This document shows positions 7,345-17,502 of a DNA stretch of 64,000 bases, one piece after another. This DNA comes from Sphingobacterium sp. FBM7-1. GTDB lineage: Bacteria > Bacteroidota > Bacteroidia > Sphingobacteriales > Sphingobacteriaceae. The stretch spans positions 620,001 through 684,000 of the forward strand of contig NZ_JAJEWJ010000001.1 of assembly GCF_020687765.1 (NCBI RefSeq), in the 5' to 3' direction. A program made the translations under genes and the position numbers. Position 1 is the stretch's first letter. Every line of letters begins with the position of its first letter. A model generated the notes under the pieces. That model was not told the DNA's origin, did not search any database, and saw nothing but the letters and a program-made list of their open reading frames with translations.

Positions 7345-7986
7345 TTAATAGTTATATAAATTCTTGATCGGCCGAATGCGTTCGTAACCACGGATAATGT
7401 TCTCTATCTCGTAGTCTTCAACCGGATCGTACTCCGATTTGAGGTTATGACCAAAAACTTTGGCTACGGATTGATAGAAAAATGCAGACAACCCGCCTTT
7501 CATCTCCCGCACAAGTTCGTAGCTGCTATTGCCAGTCTGCCGTTGGACCAACTTAATCAGTATGGCTCCCTGGGAGATACTGAGGTTCTTGATCTCTGTT
7601 CGGAACTTCTCCTTTATTTCGTCTTCACAAGCTTTTATCAGACGTCTTTCTTCTCGCTTGGAAGATACGAGCGCGATATCGCGATCGAGTTGCTCATAGC
7701 GCTTTTGTGCATAAATCGCGTAGGGCAATACCCGTAACACATTCCGCTCCAACCGCAAGTATTTTAAGCGATCTTCTTCGGTTTTAAAGGTGCGCCTAGC
7801 GGTAATGACGACGTCTTTGATCGGAAACCAAGGCACTACCTCCCCAGTTTCCAAGCGTGTGGTTGGATAGTTTAGAATCGTCCCCCCTTCGCCATCGCCA
7901 TAATGGGGTACTTGCAAGGCTTGCGCCTTGCCCCAAAAAGGCAACAGAAGTAACACCCATAATCCCCACGCGAAAGATCGTTTCAT
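7345..7986 (-). CDS. DUF4294 family exported protein
   Basis: The protein has a signal peptide ending near GKAQ, then a charged helical region and the conserved block SQGAILIKLVQRQTGNSSYE followed by LSAFFYQSVAKVFGHNLKSE, characteristic of DUF4294, a Bacteroidota family of unknown function. I start it at ATG 7986 (213 residues). An upstream in-frame TTG at 7995 would add three residues before the signal peptide and is less likely. It heads the leftward group ending in mnmE and is divergent from rel, with about 150 bp between them for both promoters. Confidence 0.85.
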   Translation of the reverse strand: MKRSFAWGLWVLLLLPFWGKAQALQVPHYGDGEGGTILNYPTTRLETGEVVPWFPIKDVVITARRTFKTEEDRLKYLRLERNVLRVLPYAIYAQKRYEQLDRDIALVSSKREERRLIKACEDEIKEKFRTEIKNLSISQGAILIKLVQRQTGNSSYELVREMKGGLSAFFYQSVAKVFGHNLKSEYDPVEDYEIENIIRGYERIRPIKNLYNY

Positions 7987-8134
7987 CGCTATCAAAAAAT
8001 ATTAATCAATTTTCATCTGTGTTAAAAAATCGCTATATTTAGCTATTGTTTTCGGCTGTTTTCTATATTGGCTAAAAACAATAATAAAATTACGAACAAA
8101 ATAATATAAAAGCAACTTTTTCAGCGGGTAGTAT

Positions 8135-10342
8135 ATGGAAGGATTCGAGATCGATATTGAAGCAGAAAACAAGGAGATTAGAAAAAGATACCGCGCATTG
8201 CTGAGAGCTTGTAAGCCGACTTTACAGCGGGGCGATAAACAGGAAATTCGTAGAGCGTTCGATTTGGCGCTGGAAAGTCATAAAGATATGCGTCGTAAAT
8301 CCGGCGAACCTTATATTTATCACCCCATAGCTGTTGCGCAAATTGCGGCGGAGGAAATTGGTTTAGGCACCACATCCATCGTATGTGCGCTCTTGCACGA
8401 TGTGGTGGAGGATACCTCTATTACCTTACAGGAAATTGAAGCGCAATTTGGAAAGAAGGTGGCTCGCATTATTGATGGTCTGACGAAAATATCGGGCATC
8501 TTCGATCCCAACAGTTCTATGCAAGCGGAAAACTTCCGCAAGATGCTCCTCACATTGGCTGATGACGTGCGTGTTATCTTGATTAAACTCGCCGATCGGC
8601 TGCACAATATGCGGACGATGGAGTTTATGGCTCGTCATAAGCAGCTTAAAATTGCCTCGGAAACGAGCTATTTATATGCGCCGCTGGCACACCGCCTTGG
8701 TCTCTATGCGATCAAATCAGAGCTCGAGGATCTTTCGATGAAGTATACCGATCCAGACACCTACAAGTTCATCGCGCGGAAGCTGAATGAAAAGAAAGCG
8801 GAACGGGAAAAGTTTGTGGCGGACTTTATCGAACCGGTAAAGAAAATTTTGGAAGAAGAGGGTATTAAAGCGCAGGTATTTGGTCGACCGAAGTCCATTT
8901 TTTCCATCTGGAATAAGATGCGCAAAAAATCAATCCCTTTCGAAGAGGTGTATGATCTGTTCGCGATACGCATCATCATTGATACACCCGCCGAACGAGA
9001 GAAAACAGAGTGTTGGAGGGTTTACTCTATTGTCACGGATCTATACCGACCAAATCCGGATCGCCTTCGGGATTGGGTATCGTCTCCGAAAGGAAATGGT
9101 TATGAGTCTTTACATACCACGGTAATGGGCCCCCGCGGACAATGGGTAGAGGTACAGATACGAACCAAGCGGATGAACGAGATTGCGGAGAAGGGTTTTG
9201 CCGCGCACTGGAAATACAAAGAATCGAACTCGGATAGTGGTTTAGATCAATGGATACAAAATGTGCGAAATCTATTGAGCAGCCCTGAGCAAAATGCGAT
9301 GGACTTTGTAGACGATTTTAAAATGAACTTGTTCTCGGATGAGATTTTCATTTTCACGCCCAAGGGAACGTTAGTACAGCTGCCGAACGGCGCCACAGCA
9401 CTGGATTTTGCTTTTGAGATCCACTCAGATATCGGTGCGACCTGTATCGGTGCCAAAGTGAACCACAAGCTGGTGCCGTTAAGCCATCCGTTGCAAAATG
9501 GTGATCAGGTTGAAATTATCACTTCCAGTAAACAAACCCCCAAAGAGGACTGGCTTAATTTCGTCGTCACAGCTAAAGCGAAATCAAAAATACGTTCCTC
9601 GTTAAAAGAGGAAAAAAGACGCATTGCTGAAGATGGCAAGGAGATTCTAGAGCGGAAATTAAAATCGTTGAAAATCACCTACAACACGGACAACATCAAC
9701 AAAATTGCCAATTACTTTAAATACCCAAGTTCTCAAGAACTTTTCTATAATGTTGCTAAGGGGATAATCGACATCAAAAATTTGCGAGATTATGCCGAAA
9801 TGGAGAAGACAAATACGCCGGGGCAAAGTCATTTTAGCTCGCACGTTTCAGGGCTGGTGGAAAAAATCAATAAAAAAGAAGTTGACACGATTCTCATCGG
9901 CGATGATTACCAACAGGTGGACTACACTTTAGCCCCTTGCTGCAACCCGATTCCCGGAGATGATATATTTGGATTCTTAACAGTAAACGACGGCATCAAA
10001 ATTCACCGTACCAGCTGTCCCAATGCTTCCAAACTGATGGCAAGCTACGGCTACCGTATTTTGAAGGCCAAGTGGGCTTCTTCTAAGCCAAACTTAGCTT
10101 TCTTGACCGGATTGCGGATCGTGGGGATCGACGATGTGGGACTGATTAACAAGATTACCAATGTGATCTCTCAGGAATATCAGGTTAACATACGTTCGTT
10201 ATCGATTACCAGTAACGAAGGTATTTTCGAGGGAAATATTATGGTGTTTGTCAATCATATTGAACAATTGGAAGATTTGATGAAAACGCTAAAACAAATA
10301 AGCGGTATAACAGGTATAACACGCTACGAAGCAGACAATTAA
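8135..10342 (+). CDS. Bifunctional (p)ppGpp synthetase/hydrolase, Rel/SpoT family
   Basis: This enzyme makes and degrades the alarmone (p)ppGpp. The HD hydrolase is intact: H63, H88-D89, D154 and HNMRT (157-161). The synthetase domain spans about 240-365, with GRPKSIFSIWNKM, YESLHTTVMGP and EVQIRTKRMNEIAEKGFAAHW. A TGS domain (about 404-463) and a C-terminal ACT domain (about 660-735) complete the long-form architecture; 735 residues is normal. Bacteroidota usually carry one long Rel, so this is probably the main stringent-response enzyme. It is transcribed alone or with the fur-family gene 80 bp downstream, which has its own promoter-like box. Confidence 0.96.
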   Translation: MEGFEIDIEAENKEIRKRYRALLRACKPTLQRGDKQEIRRAFDLALESHKDMRRKSGEPYIYHPIAVAQIAAEEIGLGTTSIVCALLHDVVEDTSITLQEIEAQFGKKVARIIDGLTKISGIFDPNSSMQAENFRKMLLTLADDVRVILIKLADRLHNMRTMEFMARHKQLKIASETSYLYAPLAHRLGLYAIKSELEDLSMKYTDPDTYKFIARKLNEKKAEREKFVADFIEPVKKILEEEGIKAQVFGRPKSIFSIWNKMRKKSIPFEEVYDLFAIRIIIDTPAEREKTECWRVYSIVTDLYRPNPDRLRDWVSSPKGNGYESLHTTVMGPRGQWVEVQIRTKRMNEIAEKGFAAHWKYKESNSDSGLDQWIQNVRNLLSSPEQNAMDFVDDFKMNLFSDEIFIFTPKGTLVQLPNGATALDFAFEIHSDIGATCIGAKVNHKLVPLSHPLQNGDQVEIITSSKQTPKEDWLNFVVTAKAKSKIRSSLKEEKRRIAEDGKEILERKLKSLKITYNTDNINKIANYFKYPSSQELFYNVAKGIIDIKNLRDYAEMEKTNTPGQSHFSSHVSGLVEKINKKEVDTILIGDDYQQVDYTLAPCCNPIPGDDIFGFLTVNDGIKIHRTSCPNASKLMASYGYRILKAKWASSKPNLAFLTGLRIVGIDDVGLINKITNVISQEYQVNIRSLSITSNEGIFEGNIMVFVNHIEQLEDLMKTLKQISGITGITRYEADN

Positions 10343-10394
10343 TCCGAAGCAGATAGTTCCCTAGCAAAGCATCGTTTTTTAAAAATGAAATTGG

Positions 10395-10402
10395 TAAATT
10401 TG
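10395..10402 (+). promoter_or_regulatory. Candidate -7 box (TAAATTTG) for the fur-family gene
   Basis: TAAATTTG matches the Bacteroidota TAnnTTTG -7 consensus. Transcription would begin near 10409, giving a short leader before the ATG at 10422. The -33 element is not clear. Confidence 0.45.
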
Positions 10403-10421
10403 CAGTATATAATTACTTAAC

Positions 10422-10931
10422 ATGAATAAAGGCGAGAACTATCAAACGGTAAAGAAAATCTTTGAAGCTTACTTAGAAAATAAAAATCTGAGGAAGACGC
10501 CTGAGCGCTACGCTATATTGGAAGAGATTTATTCCCGTTCGGATCATTTTGATGTGGAGTCACTGTATATCCAGATGAAGAATAAAAAATACCGTGTCAG
10601 CCGTGCTACTGTATATAACACCTTAGAGCTTTTGGTGTCTTGTGACTTGGTAACCAAACATCAGTTCGGCCGTAATATGGCGCAGTTTGAGAAGTCTTAT
10701 GGCTTTAAACAACACGATCACGTTATCTGCATTGAATGTAATAAGGTGGTGGAATTCTGCGACCCGCGTATTAACCAAATACAGAGTTTGATGGGCGATT
10801 TGCTGAAGTTTGATATTAAGCACCATTCATTGAATCTATATGGTGTTTGTGAAGATTGTCAAAAGCATTCCGCAGAAAACCCAGACAGCGGCTTAACAAA
10901 AAAAGGAAGAAGCCCGGTAATTTCAAATTAA
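10422..10931 (+). CDS. Fur family transcriptional regulator
   Basis: Fur-family repressors sense a metal or peroxide and bind DNA as dimers. The 169-residue protein has the N-terminal winged helix (about 20-85, with [13 protein letters not shown]) and the C-terminal dimerisation domain with HDH at 98-100. Two CxxC pairs, C103/C106 and C143/C146, should bind a structural zinc. I cannot tell Fur, Zur and PerR apart from the sequence. The C-terminal 20 residues are a basic, low-complexity tail. It precedes purA by 70 bp, with a separate promoter box for purA. Confidence 0.93.
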   Translation: MNKGENYQTVKKIFEAYLENKNLRKTPERYAILEEIYSRSDHFDVESLYIQMKNKKYRVSRATVYNTLELLVSCDLVTKHQFGRNMAQFEKSYGFKQHDHVICIECNKVVEFCDPRINQIQSLMGDLLKFDIKHHSLNLYGVCEDCQKHSAENPDSGLTKKGRSPVISN

Positions 10932-10955
10932 TGTAGTAATCGCTAATTATTGTAT

Positions 10956-10963
10956 TACCTTTG
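10956..10963 (+). promoter_or_regulatory. Candidate -7 box (TACCTTTG) for purA
   Basis: TACCTTTG fits TAnnTTTG and lies 39 bp before the purA ATG, placing a start site near 10970. It could drive purA and the following close-packed genes (pabB, tatD-like, tcdA). Confidence 0.45.
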
Positions 10964-11001
10964 TTCACGTTTAAATTTTAATATCCATATTATCATATAT
11001 T

Positions 11002-12273
11002 ATGCAAGTTGATGTGCTTTTGGGCCTACAATGGGGCGATGAAGGAAAAGGAAAAATAGTGGACGTATTTTGTCCTAAATATGATCTAATCGCCCGTTTC
11101 CAAGGTGGCCCTAATGCTGGACATACATTGGAGTTTGATAACAAAAAATTTGTGTTGAATACCATCCCATCTGGTATTTTCAACGAAGGCACCCTTAACC
11201 TGATTGGTGGTGGTGTGGTTATCGATCCTATTATCTTAAAACGTGAGTTGGATAACTTACGTACATCTGGATTTGACCCGGTGGGCAACGGCACGCTGGT
11301 TTTGGCACGTAAAGCACATTTGATTTTACCTACACACCAATTGTTGGACGCCGCTTCGGAATCGAAAATGGGCGCAGGTAAAATCGGCTCTACTTTAAAA
11401 GGGATCGGGCCAACGTATATGGATAAAACTGGACGAAACGGCCTGCGTGTAGGTGACACTACGCTTCCGGATTTTCAAGAACGCTACGAAAAATTAAAAG
11501 CGAAACACCTAGAGATTCTTTCTCATTATGGGGAGATTCCTGATTTCTCGGAAAAAGAAGCTGCTTTTATGGCGGCCATCGAATTTATCAAAACGATTCC
11601 GCATGTCGATGCTGAACATTTAGTAAATAGTTACCTAAAAGAAGGAAAGAAAGTTCTTGCAGAAGGTGCTCAGGGTACTTTGCTGGACGTAGACTTTGGG
11701 TCTTATCCTTTCGTTACTTCATCGAATACAACCACGGCTGGTGCTTGTACCGGTCTAGGTGTAGCGCCAAATAAAATAGGTTCGGTATACGGTATTTTCA
11801 AAGCCTATGCTACCCGTGTAGGCGGTGGACCTTTCCCGACGGAACTGGACGATGAAACAGGTGAGAAACTACGCCAAATTGGCCATGAGTTTGGAGCAAC
11901 TACCGGACGTTCGCGCCGGACGGGATGGATTGATATTCCAGCCCTGAAATATGCGATCATGCTTAACGGTGTAACCGAATTAATCATGATGAAAGCAGAC
12001 GTATTGGATACTTTCGAAAAGATTAAAGTCTGTACGCACTACAAACATAACGGCGAAACCATCGATTACATGCCGTACGAGATCATCACGAACCAGGCGG
12101 AGCCTGTTTTGGAGGAGATTGAAGGCTGGAATCAAGATATTACAGGCATCCGTTCAAAAGACGAAATTCCGGCTGCCTTAGCGAATTATATCGCTTATCT
12201 GGAAAAAGCATTGGAAGTGCCTATTAAATATTTATCTGTAGGACCTGATCGCGTTCAAACCATCGAATTGTAA
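11002..12273 (+). CDS. purA: Adenylosuccinate synthetase
   Basis: PurA joins IMP and aspartate with GTP to give adenylosuccinate, the first committed step to AMP. The N-terminal signature QWGDEGKGK (10-18) contains the catalytic Asp13, and GPTYMDKTGRNGLRVGD and the TTGRSRRTGW segment are also present. At 423 residues it is full length. It is the first gene of a rightward string; pabB starts 12 bp after its stop. Confidence 0.98.
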   Translation: MQVDVLLGLQWGDEGKGKIVDVFCPKYDLIARFQGGPNAGHTLEFDNKKFVLNTIPSGIFNEGTLNLIGGGVVIDPIILKRELDNLRTSGFDPVGNGTLVLARKAHLILPTHQLLDAASESKMGAGKIGSTLKGIGPTYMDKTGRNGLRVGDTTLPDFQERYEKLKAKHLEILSHYGEIPDFSEKEAAFMAAIEFIKTIPHVDAEHLVNSYLKEGKKVLAEGAQGTLLDVDFGSYPFVTSSNTTTAGACTGLGVAPNKIGSVYGIFKAYATRVGGGPFPTELDDETGEKLRQIGHEFGATTGRSRRTGWIDIPALKYAIMLNGVTELIMMKADVLDTFEKIKVCTHYKHNGETIDYMPYEIITNQAEPVLEEIEGWNQDITGIRSKDEIPAALANYIAYLEKALEVPIKYLSVGPDRVQTIEL

Positions 12274-12285
12274 GTTAGCGTATAC

Positions 12286-13575
12286 ATGGCTACCGCCGTA
12301 TTTCAGGTTGACACACTGCAGTTTGAAAGACAGGCGCTTCAATGGGCGCAGCAATTTGATGAAGTTTGTTTCTTTCAGTCAAATGGCTACCGTGATGAAT
12401 ATGGTCAAATAGATCGCTTATTAGCGGCTGATGCCGTAGATAGCCTTACCGCGCAGCAAGGAGATGCATTCGCTGCACTAGAAAAATTTAGAGCCAAGTA
12501 TCCAGATAGCTGGATGCCTGGCTTTTTTAGTTATGACCTTAAAAATGAAATCGAAGCGCTAACGACCTCTTTTCCTGATCGTTTGGCTTTTCCGGACGCT
12601 TATTTTTTTATTCCCCGAATCCTGATCCATTTTAGGAAGCAGGAGGTGGAAATTGAGGCGCCGCAGCCGGATGAGATTTATCAGGCGATTTTGTCCTTTC
12701 AGCCCACGGAGGAGGACCTGCAAACGCCTCAGGATATGGTTTTTCAAAAGCGCATGTCGAAAGGGGCCTACCTAGAGGCGTTCCAAAAATTACAGCAGCA
12801 TATCCGGTTGGGTGACATTTATGAGGTTAATCTTTGCCAGGAATTTTATACAGAAAATGTGCAGTTGTCGCCTTTAGGGGTGTACCAGGCATTAAACCGA
12901 ACTTCCCCTACCCCTTTTTCTTGCTTTTTTAAGATTCAAAATAAGTATATCTTATCGGCGTCTCCGGAACGGTTTTTAGCAAAGCGCGGAGACAAGTTGA
13001 TCTCTCAACCTATTAAAGGGACGGCCGCTCGCGGCTCCTCTGCGGAAGAGGATCAAGCTATTGCGGAATGCCTGAAAAATAATCCGAAAGAAATCGCCGA
13101 GAATGTCATGATTGTGGATTTAGTGCGGAATGATTTGACCCGGAGTGCACAGCCGGGCACGGTAAGGGCAAACAGGCAGCTGGAGGTACAAACGTTCAAA
13201 CAGGTGCATCAGTTGGTTTCTACGATCACTTGCCAAAAAAAATCGACGATATCGGATGTATTGGCTATCCGCCATACATTCCCTCCAGGCTCCATGACGG
13301 GCGCCCCGAAAATCAGCGCTATGCGCCTATGTGAACGCTATGAAAACAGTAAACGCGGAATATATGCCGGGGCTGTGGGCTATTTTGATCCAGTGGGTGA
13401 TTTTGATTTTAATGTGGTGATACGCTCGCTACTTTACCAACAGACACCATCCTATCTGTCTTTCCACACCGGTGGAGCAATCACCATAGATGCAGAACCG
13501 GAAAAGGAATATGAGGAATGCTTGTTGAAGGCCGCTGCGATTCTTAAAACACTGAAAGCTAGGTTGGCAGAGTAA
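12286..13575 (+). CDS. pabB: Aminodeoxychorismate synthase component I (PabB-like)
   Basis: Chorismate-binding enzyme that, with a PabA amidotransferase, makes 4-amino-4-deoxychorismate for folate. The motif PIKGT (242-246) carries the Lys that marks PabB against the Ala of TrpE, and GSMTGAPK (335-342) is the conserved active-site loop. No PabA or PabC domain is fused, so those partners must be elsewhere. At 429 residues it is a compact PabB. Close spacing to purA upstream and the TatD-like gene downstream suggests co-transcription. An isochorismate or anthranilate synthase is less likely given the Lys. Confidence 0.88.
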   Translation: MATAVFQVDTLQFERQALQWAQQFDEVCFFQSNGYRDEYGQIDRLLAADAVDSLTAQQGDAFAALEKFRAKYPDSWMPGFFSYDLKNEIEALTTSFPDRLAFPDAYFFIPRILIHFRKQEVEIEAPQPDEIYQAILSFQPTEEDLQTPQDMVFQKRMSKGAYLEAFQKLQQHIRLGDIYEVNLCQEFYTENVQLSPLGVYQALNRTSPTPFSCFFKIQNKYILSASPERFLAKRGDKLISQPIKGTAARGSSAEEDQAIAECLKNNPKEIAENVMIVDLVRNDLTRSAQPGTVRANRQLEVQTFKQVHQLVSTITCQKKSTISDVLAIRHTFPPGSMTGAPKISAMRLCERYENSKRGIYAGAVGYFDPVGDFDFNVVIRSLLYQQTPSYLSFHTGGAITIDAEPEKEYEECLLKAAAILKTLKARLAE

Positions 13576-13592
13576 TTTCGCTATCTTTGGGT

Positions 13593-14252
13593 ATGTCTTT
13601 GCCCTACATCAACATACACACCCATTGCACACTGGCGCCGACACCGCAGCTCTTTCCGCTTCCCAACGTTATTATCTCTAAAAACTACTTATTTCCGCAT
13701 CCTTGCTCATTGGGCATACACCCCTGGTATATTGAAGAACAGCCTACGGCACAATTGGATGCCCTTCATCAATATGGGAAAAAGAAACAAGTGTTAGCGA
13801 TTGGGGAGTGCGGGCTCGATAAACTGTGCCATACGGCTTGGTCTTTACAGGAGATGGTTTTCCGAGAACAGATCCGCTATGCCAATAGCATTCAAAAACC
13901 GCTGATCATTCACTGCGTACGGGCCTATCAGGAATGTCTTCTCATCCTTCGAGAAGAAAAAGTAGAGGTTCCTGTCCTCTTCCACGGCTTCCAAAAAAAG
14001 ACGGAATTGGCTATGCAACTTTTAAACGAGGGCTATTACCTCAGTCTGGGTCCTTCCCTCCTTTCGGGTAATAAAGATGAACTTATCCAGCGTTTACCTC
14101 TCGAGAAAATTTTGTTGGAAACCGACGACAAATCTATTAGTATCATGGATATTTATGCGTATTTTTGCCGCGTTCAAAAAATAGAGCTAGAACTATTGAA
14201 AGAACAATTGTATCAAAACTTTACGCATATATTTAGGTATCCTATCGGATAG
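13593..14252 (+). CDS. TatD-related metal-dependent hydrolase
   Basis: The protein is a short (219 residues) member of the TatD DNase family. Metal ligands are visible as HTH (H9, H11), GECGLD (E72), H107, H131 and the late Asp in LLETDD (D178). TatD proteins are 3'-5' exonucleases acting in DNA repair or RNA quality control. This one is about 40 residues shorter than E. coli TatD, typical of the Bacteroidota variant. I start at ATG 13593 rather than the TTG two codons earlier. It sits between pabB and tcdA. Confidence 0.85.
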   Translation: MSLPYINIHTHCTLAPTPQLFPLPNVIISKNYLFPHPCSLGIHPWYIEEQPTAQLDALHQYGKKKQVLAIGECGLDKLCHTAWSLQEMVFREQIRYANSIQKPLIIHCVRAYQECLLILREEKVEVPVLFHGFQKKTELAMQLLNEGYYLSLGPSLLSGNKDELIQRLPLEKILLETDDKSISIMDIYAYFCRVQKIELELLKEQLYQNFTHIFRYPIG

Positions 14253-14291
14253 TTGGAATATTACTGCCGTTAAAAAACATATGATTATATC

Positions 14292-15023
14292 ATGAAAGAT
14301 TTATCTTGGTTATCGAGAACGGAGGCTTTAACTGGACGGGAGGCATTGGAAAAATTAGCGAACTCCCATGTGATGGTTCTCGGTTTAGGAGGTGTTGGTT
14401 CGTTCGCAGCGGAATTTATCTGCCGCGCCGGTGTGGGAAAAATGACGATTATTGATGGGGATACGGTTGACCCTTCCAACCGCAACCGGCAATTACCGGC
14501 GCTTGCCACAAACCACGGTGTGGCTAAAGCGGAGATCATGAAGGAACGCCTATTGGCGATTAATCCTGAGCTGGAATTGGAGGTGATCCAAGATTTTATT
14601 ATACCGGAAAGAATCGCATCGCTTTTCACATCAAATCCGGACTATTGTGTAGAGGCAATCGATAGCATTACGCCCAAATTATTCTTTATCCGACAGGCAC
14701 TGGCGGCAAATATTCCTTTTGTTAGTTCGATGGGTGCGGGCGGTAAAATGGATCCTACGAAAATCCGTATTGCTGATATTAGCAAGTCTTATAATTGTAA
14801 ACTTGCGCAACACATTCGAAAGAAACTCCGCAAACATAACATCCGAGAAGGTGTTAAGGTAGCCTTTTCTATTGAGTTGCCAGACAAAAGCTCGCTATTA
14901 TATACCGATGGTAGTAACTACAAGAAATCGGCTTACGGCACCATGTCGTATTTACCTGCTGCTTTTGGTGGTGCCATTGCTTCTGTAGCCATTCGCGACT
15001 TGATCGGAAAGGACGTAAATTAA
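14292..15023 (+). CDS. tcdA: tRNA threonylcarbamoyladenosine dehydratase TcdA (E1-like)
   Basis: TcdA uses ATP to cyclise t6A37 of tRNAs to ct6A. It has the ThiF/MoeB/E1 fold: nucleotide-binding GLGGVGS (31-37), an acidic DGDTVDPSNRNRQ (55-67) and a C-terminal hydrophobic segment (FGGAIASVAIRDLIG) as in TcdA/CsdL. Length (243) fits TcdA and is short for a MoeB-rhodanese protein. It follows the TatD-like gene by 39 bp. Confidence 0.9.
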   Translation: MKDLSWLSRTEALTGREALEKLANSHVMVLGLGGVGSFAAEFICRAGVGKMTIIDGDTVDPSNRNRQLPALATNHGVAKAEIMKERLLAINPELELEVIQDFIIPERIASLFTSNPDYCVEAIDSITPKLFFIRQALAANIPFVSSMGAGGKMDPTKIRIADISKSYNCKLAQHIRKKLRKHNIREGVKVAFSIELPDKSSLLYTDGSNYKKSAYGTMSYLPAAFGGAIASVAIRDLIGKDVN

Positions 15024-15068
15024 TTGCTAGCGTTTCTAGATTACTAATTTAATTAGTAACATTGTAAA

Positions 15069-16451
15069 GTGAACAGACAAAAACGCTTTGCTATCGTCGA
15101 TATCGAAACTACGGGTAGCCATGCTGGGGGGAGTCGTATTACCGAGGTGGCTATTTTGCTACATAATGGAAAGAAGATTATCGAGCGGTATCAAAGCCTC
15201 GTCAATCCACAGTGCCCGATTCCGTTATCTATTCAGATGTTGACTGGGATCACACCCGATATGGTAGCGGACGCCCCTGTTTTTGACGAAATTGCAGAAG
15301 ATATATACCATTTACTACAAGGCAAGGTTTTTGTCGCTCATAATGTAAATTTTGATTATTCGTTTCTGGTTAAAGAACTGCGCCAGGCGGGTTACGAATG
15401 GCAATCGCCTAAACTCTGTACGGTACGGCTCGCCCGAAAAATATTTCCCGGCTACCGTTCTTACAGTTTGGGGGATATCTGCCATGCACGTGGTATTAAC
15501 ATTACGGCTCGACATCGAGCCATGGGCGATGCAGAAGCTACCGTGGAACTTTTCGCTCAACTGTTAGCAAACGATGAAGCGGATTATGTACAGCAAAGTT
15601 TGCAGAAGAATATTGAACATCGCTTGCCGACGCATCTTTCGGTTGCACAATTTGAACGACTACCGGAGACTACTGGCATCTATATTTTCCGCAACAAGAA
15701 AGGGAAGATTATTTACGTGGGCAAAGCCGTCAATATACGTAAACGTGTGCTTAGCCATTTTGGTGGTATTAATACCAGTCTACGGAGACAGCAATTCATT
15801 AACGACATCGCCACCATTGATTATGAAGAGTCGGGCACGGAATTAATGGCCCTACTGATGGAATGTCAGTTGATTAAAAAACATTGGCCTGTTCACAACC
15901 GGGCATTAAAACGGTATGAGCCCAAATTTGTACTCCTGCACTACGAAGATATCCGGGGCTATATCCGACTAGCAGTCTGTAAAGCTACGGCCCAAACTAG
16001 TGGTTTACGCTATTTCGAAACAGCTCAAGAAGCCAATGTATTCCTCGCTAATCTGCGAGAAGAGTTTAACCTCGCACCTACCCTATGTACGTTTTATTCT
16101 CCTTCGACCGACACGCGTGAAGACCGAAAGATACCGGCAGCTACACTCCCATCCGAGGTGATACATAATCAGTTGATCGCCGAGGTATTACAACAGCTAG
16201 AAAGCCGAAAACGTTCGTTTCTACTTATAGACCAGGGACGCAATGATGCGGAGAACAGTTACATTTACTTTAAAGAGGATAAACTCTATGCATTGGGATT
16301 TGTAGAATCTATTCAGCAATGGTCTGAAGTGGAAGATATTGTTTCCTACACCGACAAATGCATGAGCAATTTTTATATGCAGCATATTGTGTTGCAATAT
16401 GCCGCACGCCATCCAGAGAAAGTAACGACTATACCGCGAATTTTGGGTTGA
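15069..16451 (+). CDS. DnaQ-like 3'-5' exonuclease fused to a UvrC-type GIY-YIG nuclease
   Basis: Two nuclease domains are joined in 460 residues. The N-terminal DEDDh exonuclease has D11/E13 (DIETTG), D96 (HNVNFD) and HRAMGD (149-154). The GIY-YIG domain begins at 202 (GIYIF, then YVGKAVNIRKR) and resembles the N-terminus of UvrC or the Cho nuclease. The remaining C-terminal half resembles no domain I can name. The fusion is known in Bacteroidota and Actinobacteria and is thought to act in DNA repair. The start is GTG at 15069. Its stop is 2 bp from the convergent fbp stop. Confidence 0.9.
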   Translation: MNRQKRFAIVDIETTGSHAGGSRITEVAILLHNGKKIIERYQSLVNPQCPIPLSIQMLTGITPDMVADAPVFDEIAEDIYHLLQGKVFVAHNVNFDYSFLVKELRQAGYEWQSPKLCTVRLARKIFPGYRSYSLGDICHARGINITARHRAMGDAEATVELFAQLLANDEADYVQQSLQKNIEHRLPTHLSVAQFERLPETTGIYIFRNKKGKIIYVGKAVNIRKRVLSHFGGINTSLRRQQFINDIATIDYEESGTELMALLMECQLIKKHWPVHNRALKRYEPKFVLLHYEDIRGYIRLAVCKATAQTSGLRYFETAQEANVFLANLREEFNLAPTLCTFYSPSTDTREDRKIPAATLPSEVIHNQLIAEVLQQLESRKRSFLLIDQGRNDAENSYIYFKEDKLYALGFVESIQQWSEVEDIVSYTDKCMSNFYMQHIVLQYAARHPEKVTTIPRILG

Positions 16452-16453
16452 TC

Positions 16454-17455
16454 CTACTGTTTATCCATAAAACTGAGCACCTTATCCACCATATTTTTAC
16501 TACCGATCACGATCGGTGTCCGTTGGTGCAAGTGAGAAGGTTTAATGTTCAACACATTATCTTTTCCTGACACGGCTTTTCCACCTGCCTGTTCGATAAT
16601 AAACGCCATGGGGTTACATTCGTAAAGCAGACGCAATTTACCTTGGGGATAACTAGAGCTTTCTGGATATAGAAATACACCCCCCATGATCAATGTACGA
16701 TGAATATCTGCCACCATCGATCCTATGTAACGAGAAGTGTATGGTCTAGACGTGGCGCTATCCTCCGCCTGACAGTATTTTATATAATCTTTGATATACT
16801 GCGGAAATTTCAAATAATTACCTTCATTTACTGAGTAAGAGTTACCATCCGCTGGGACCTGCATATCGGGATGTGATAAACAGAATTCCCCTATGGACGG
16901 ATCCAAAGTAAAACCATTTACGCCTTTACCCGTGGTATAAACCAACATGGTAGACGAGCCGTAAATGACATACCCGGCAGCAACTTGTTCATGCCCATAT
17001 TGCAGGATCTCTTCCTGCGAGACAGGAGTGTCCAATACCTTACGTCTATAAATAGAAAAAATAGATCCCACAGAGACGTTCAAATCTATATTTGCAGATC
17101 CATCCAGTGGATCCATGCAAACCATGTATTTTCCTTTGTTTACCGCATTTTTTAAGGATAGTTCGATACATTCTTCATGCTCTTCAGATGCGATATAACA
17201 GCATTCCCCTCCCCGGGTCAATGCTTCGATAAACTGGGCATCGGCATACACATCCAGCTTTTTTTGGGCTTCGCCCTGCACGTTATGGTTTCCATTTTCC
17301 CCTAGTATATCCACTAGTCCGGCTTTGTTAACCTCGCGGTTAATCATCTTCGCCGCAATCCCAATGTCTCTAAGCAACCTGGAAAGCTCTCCTTTGGCAT
17401 AAGGAAAATCGGCTTGTTTTTCAATGATAAATTGACCTAATGTTTTGAATGCCAT
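16454..17455 (-). CDS. fbp: Fructose-1,6-bisphosphatase class 1
   Basis: Fbp hydrolyses fructose-1,6-bisphosphate in gluconeogenesis. The metal-binding motif [10 protein letters not shown] is at 115-124, and [20 protein letters not shown] and [13 protein letters not shown] are the usual substrate-site segments. The length of 333 residues is normal. It is a single leftward gene with its own TAnnTTTG box upstream. The nearest upstream gene, ppk1, is divergent, with repeat copy A between them. Confidence 0.97.
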   Translation of the reverse strand: MAFKTLGQFIIEKQADFPYAKGELSRLLRDIGIAAKMINREVNKAGLVDILGENGNHNVQGEAQKKLDVYADAQFIEALTRGGECCYIASEEHEECIELSLKNAVNKGKYMVCMDPLDGSANIDLNVSVGSIFSIYRRKVLDTPVSQEEILQYGHEQVAAGYVIYGSSTMLVYTTGKGVNGFTLDPSIGEFCLSHPDMQVPADGNSYSVNEGNYLKFPQYIKDYIKYCQAEDSATSRPYTSRYIGSMVADIHRTLIMGGVFLYPESSSYPQGKLRLLYECNPMAFIIEQAGGKAVSGKDNVLNIKPSHLHQRTPIVIGSKNMVDKVLSFMDKQ

Positions 17456-17494
17456 TTTCTATTGTTATGTAGTTTGGTAACGATTTTAATGGCA

Positions 17495-17502
17495 CAAAGC
17501 TA
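17495..17502 (-). promoter_or_regulatory. Candidate -7 box (TAGCTTTG) for fbp
   Basis: On the minus strand TAGCTTTG fits TAnnTTTG, 40 bp before the fbp ATG. It lies between fbp and the dispersed repeat, so fbp does not need a promoter inside the repeat. Confidence 0.45.
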
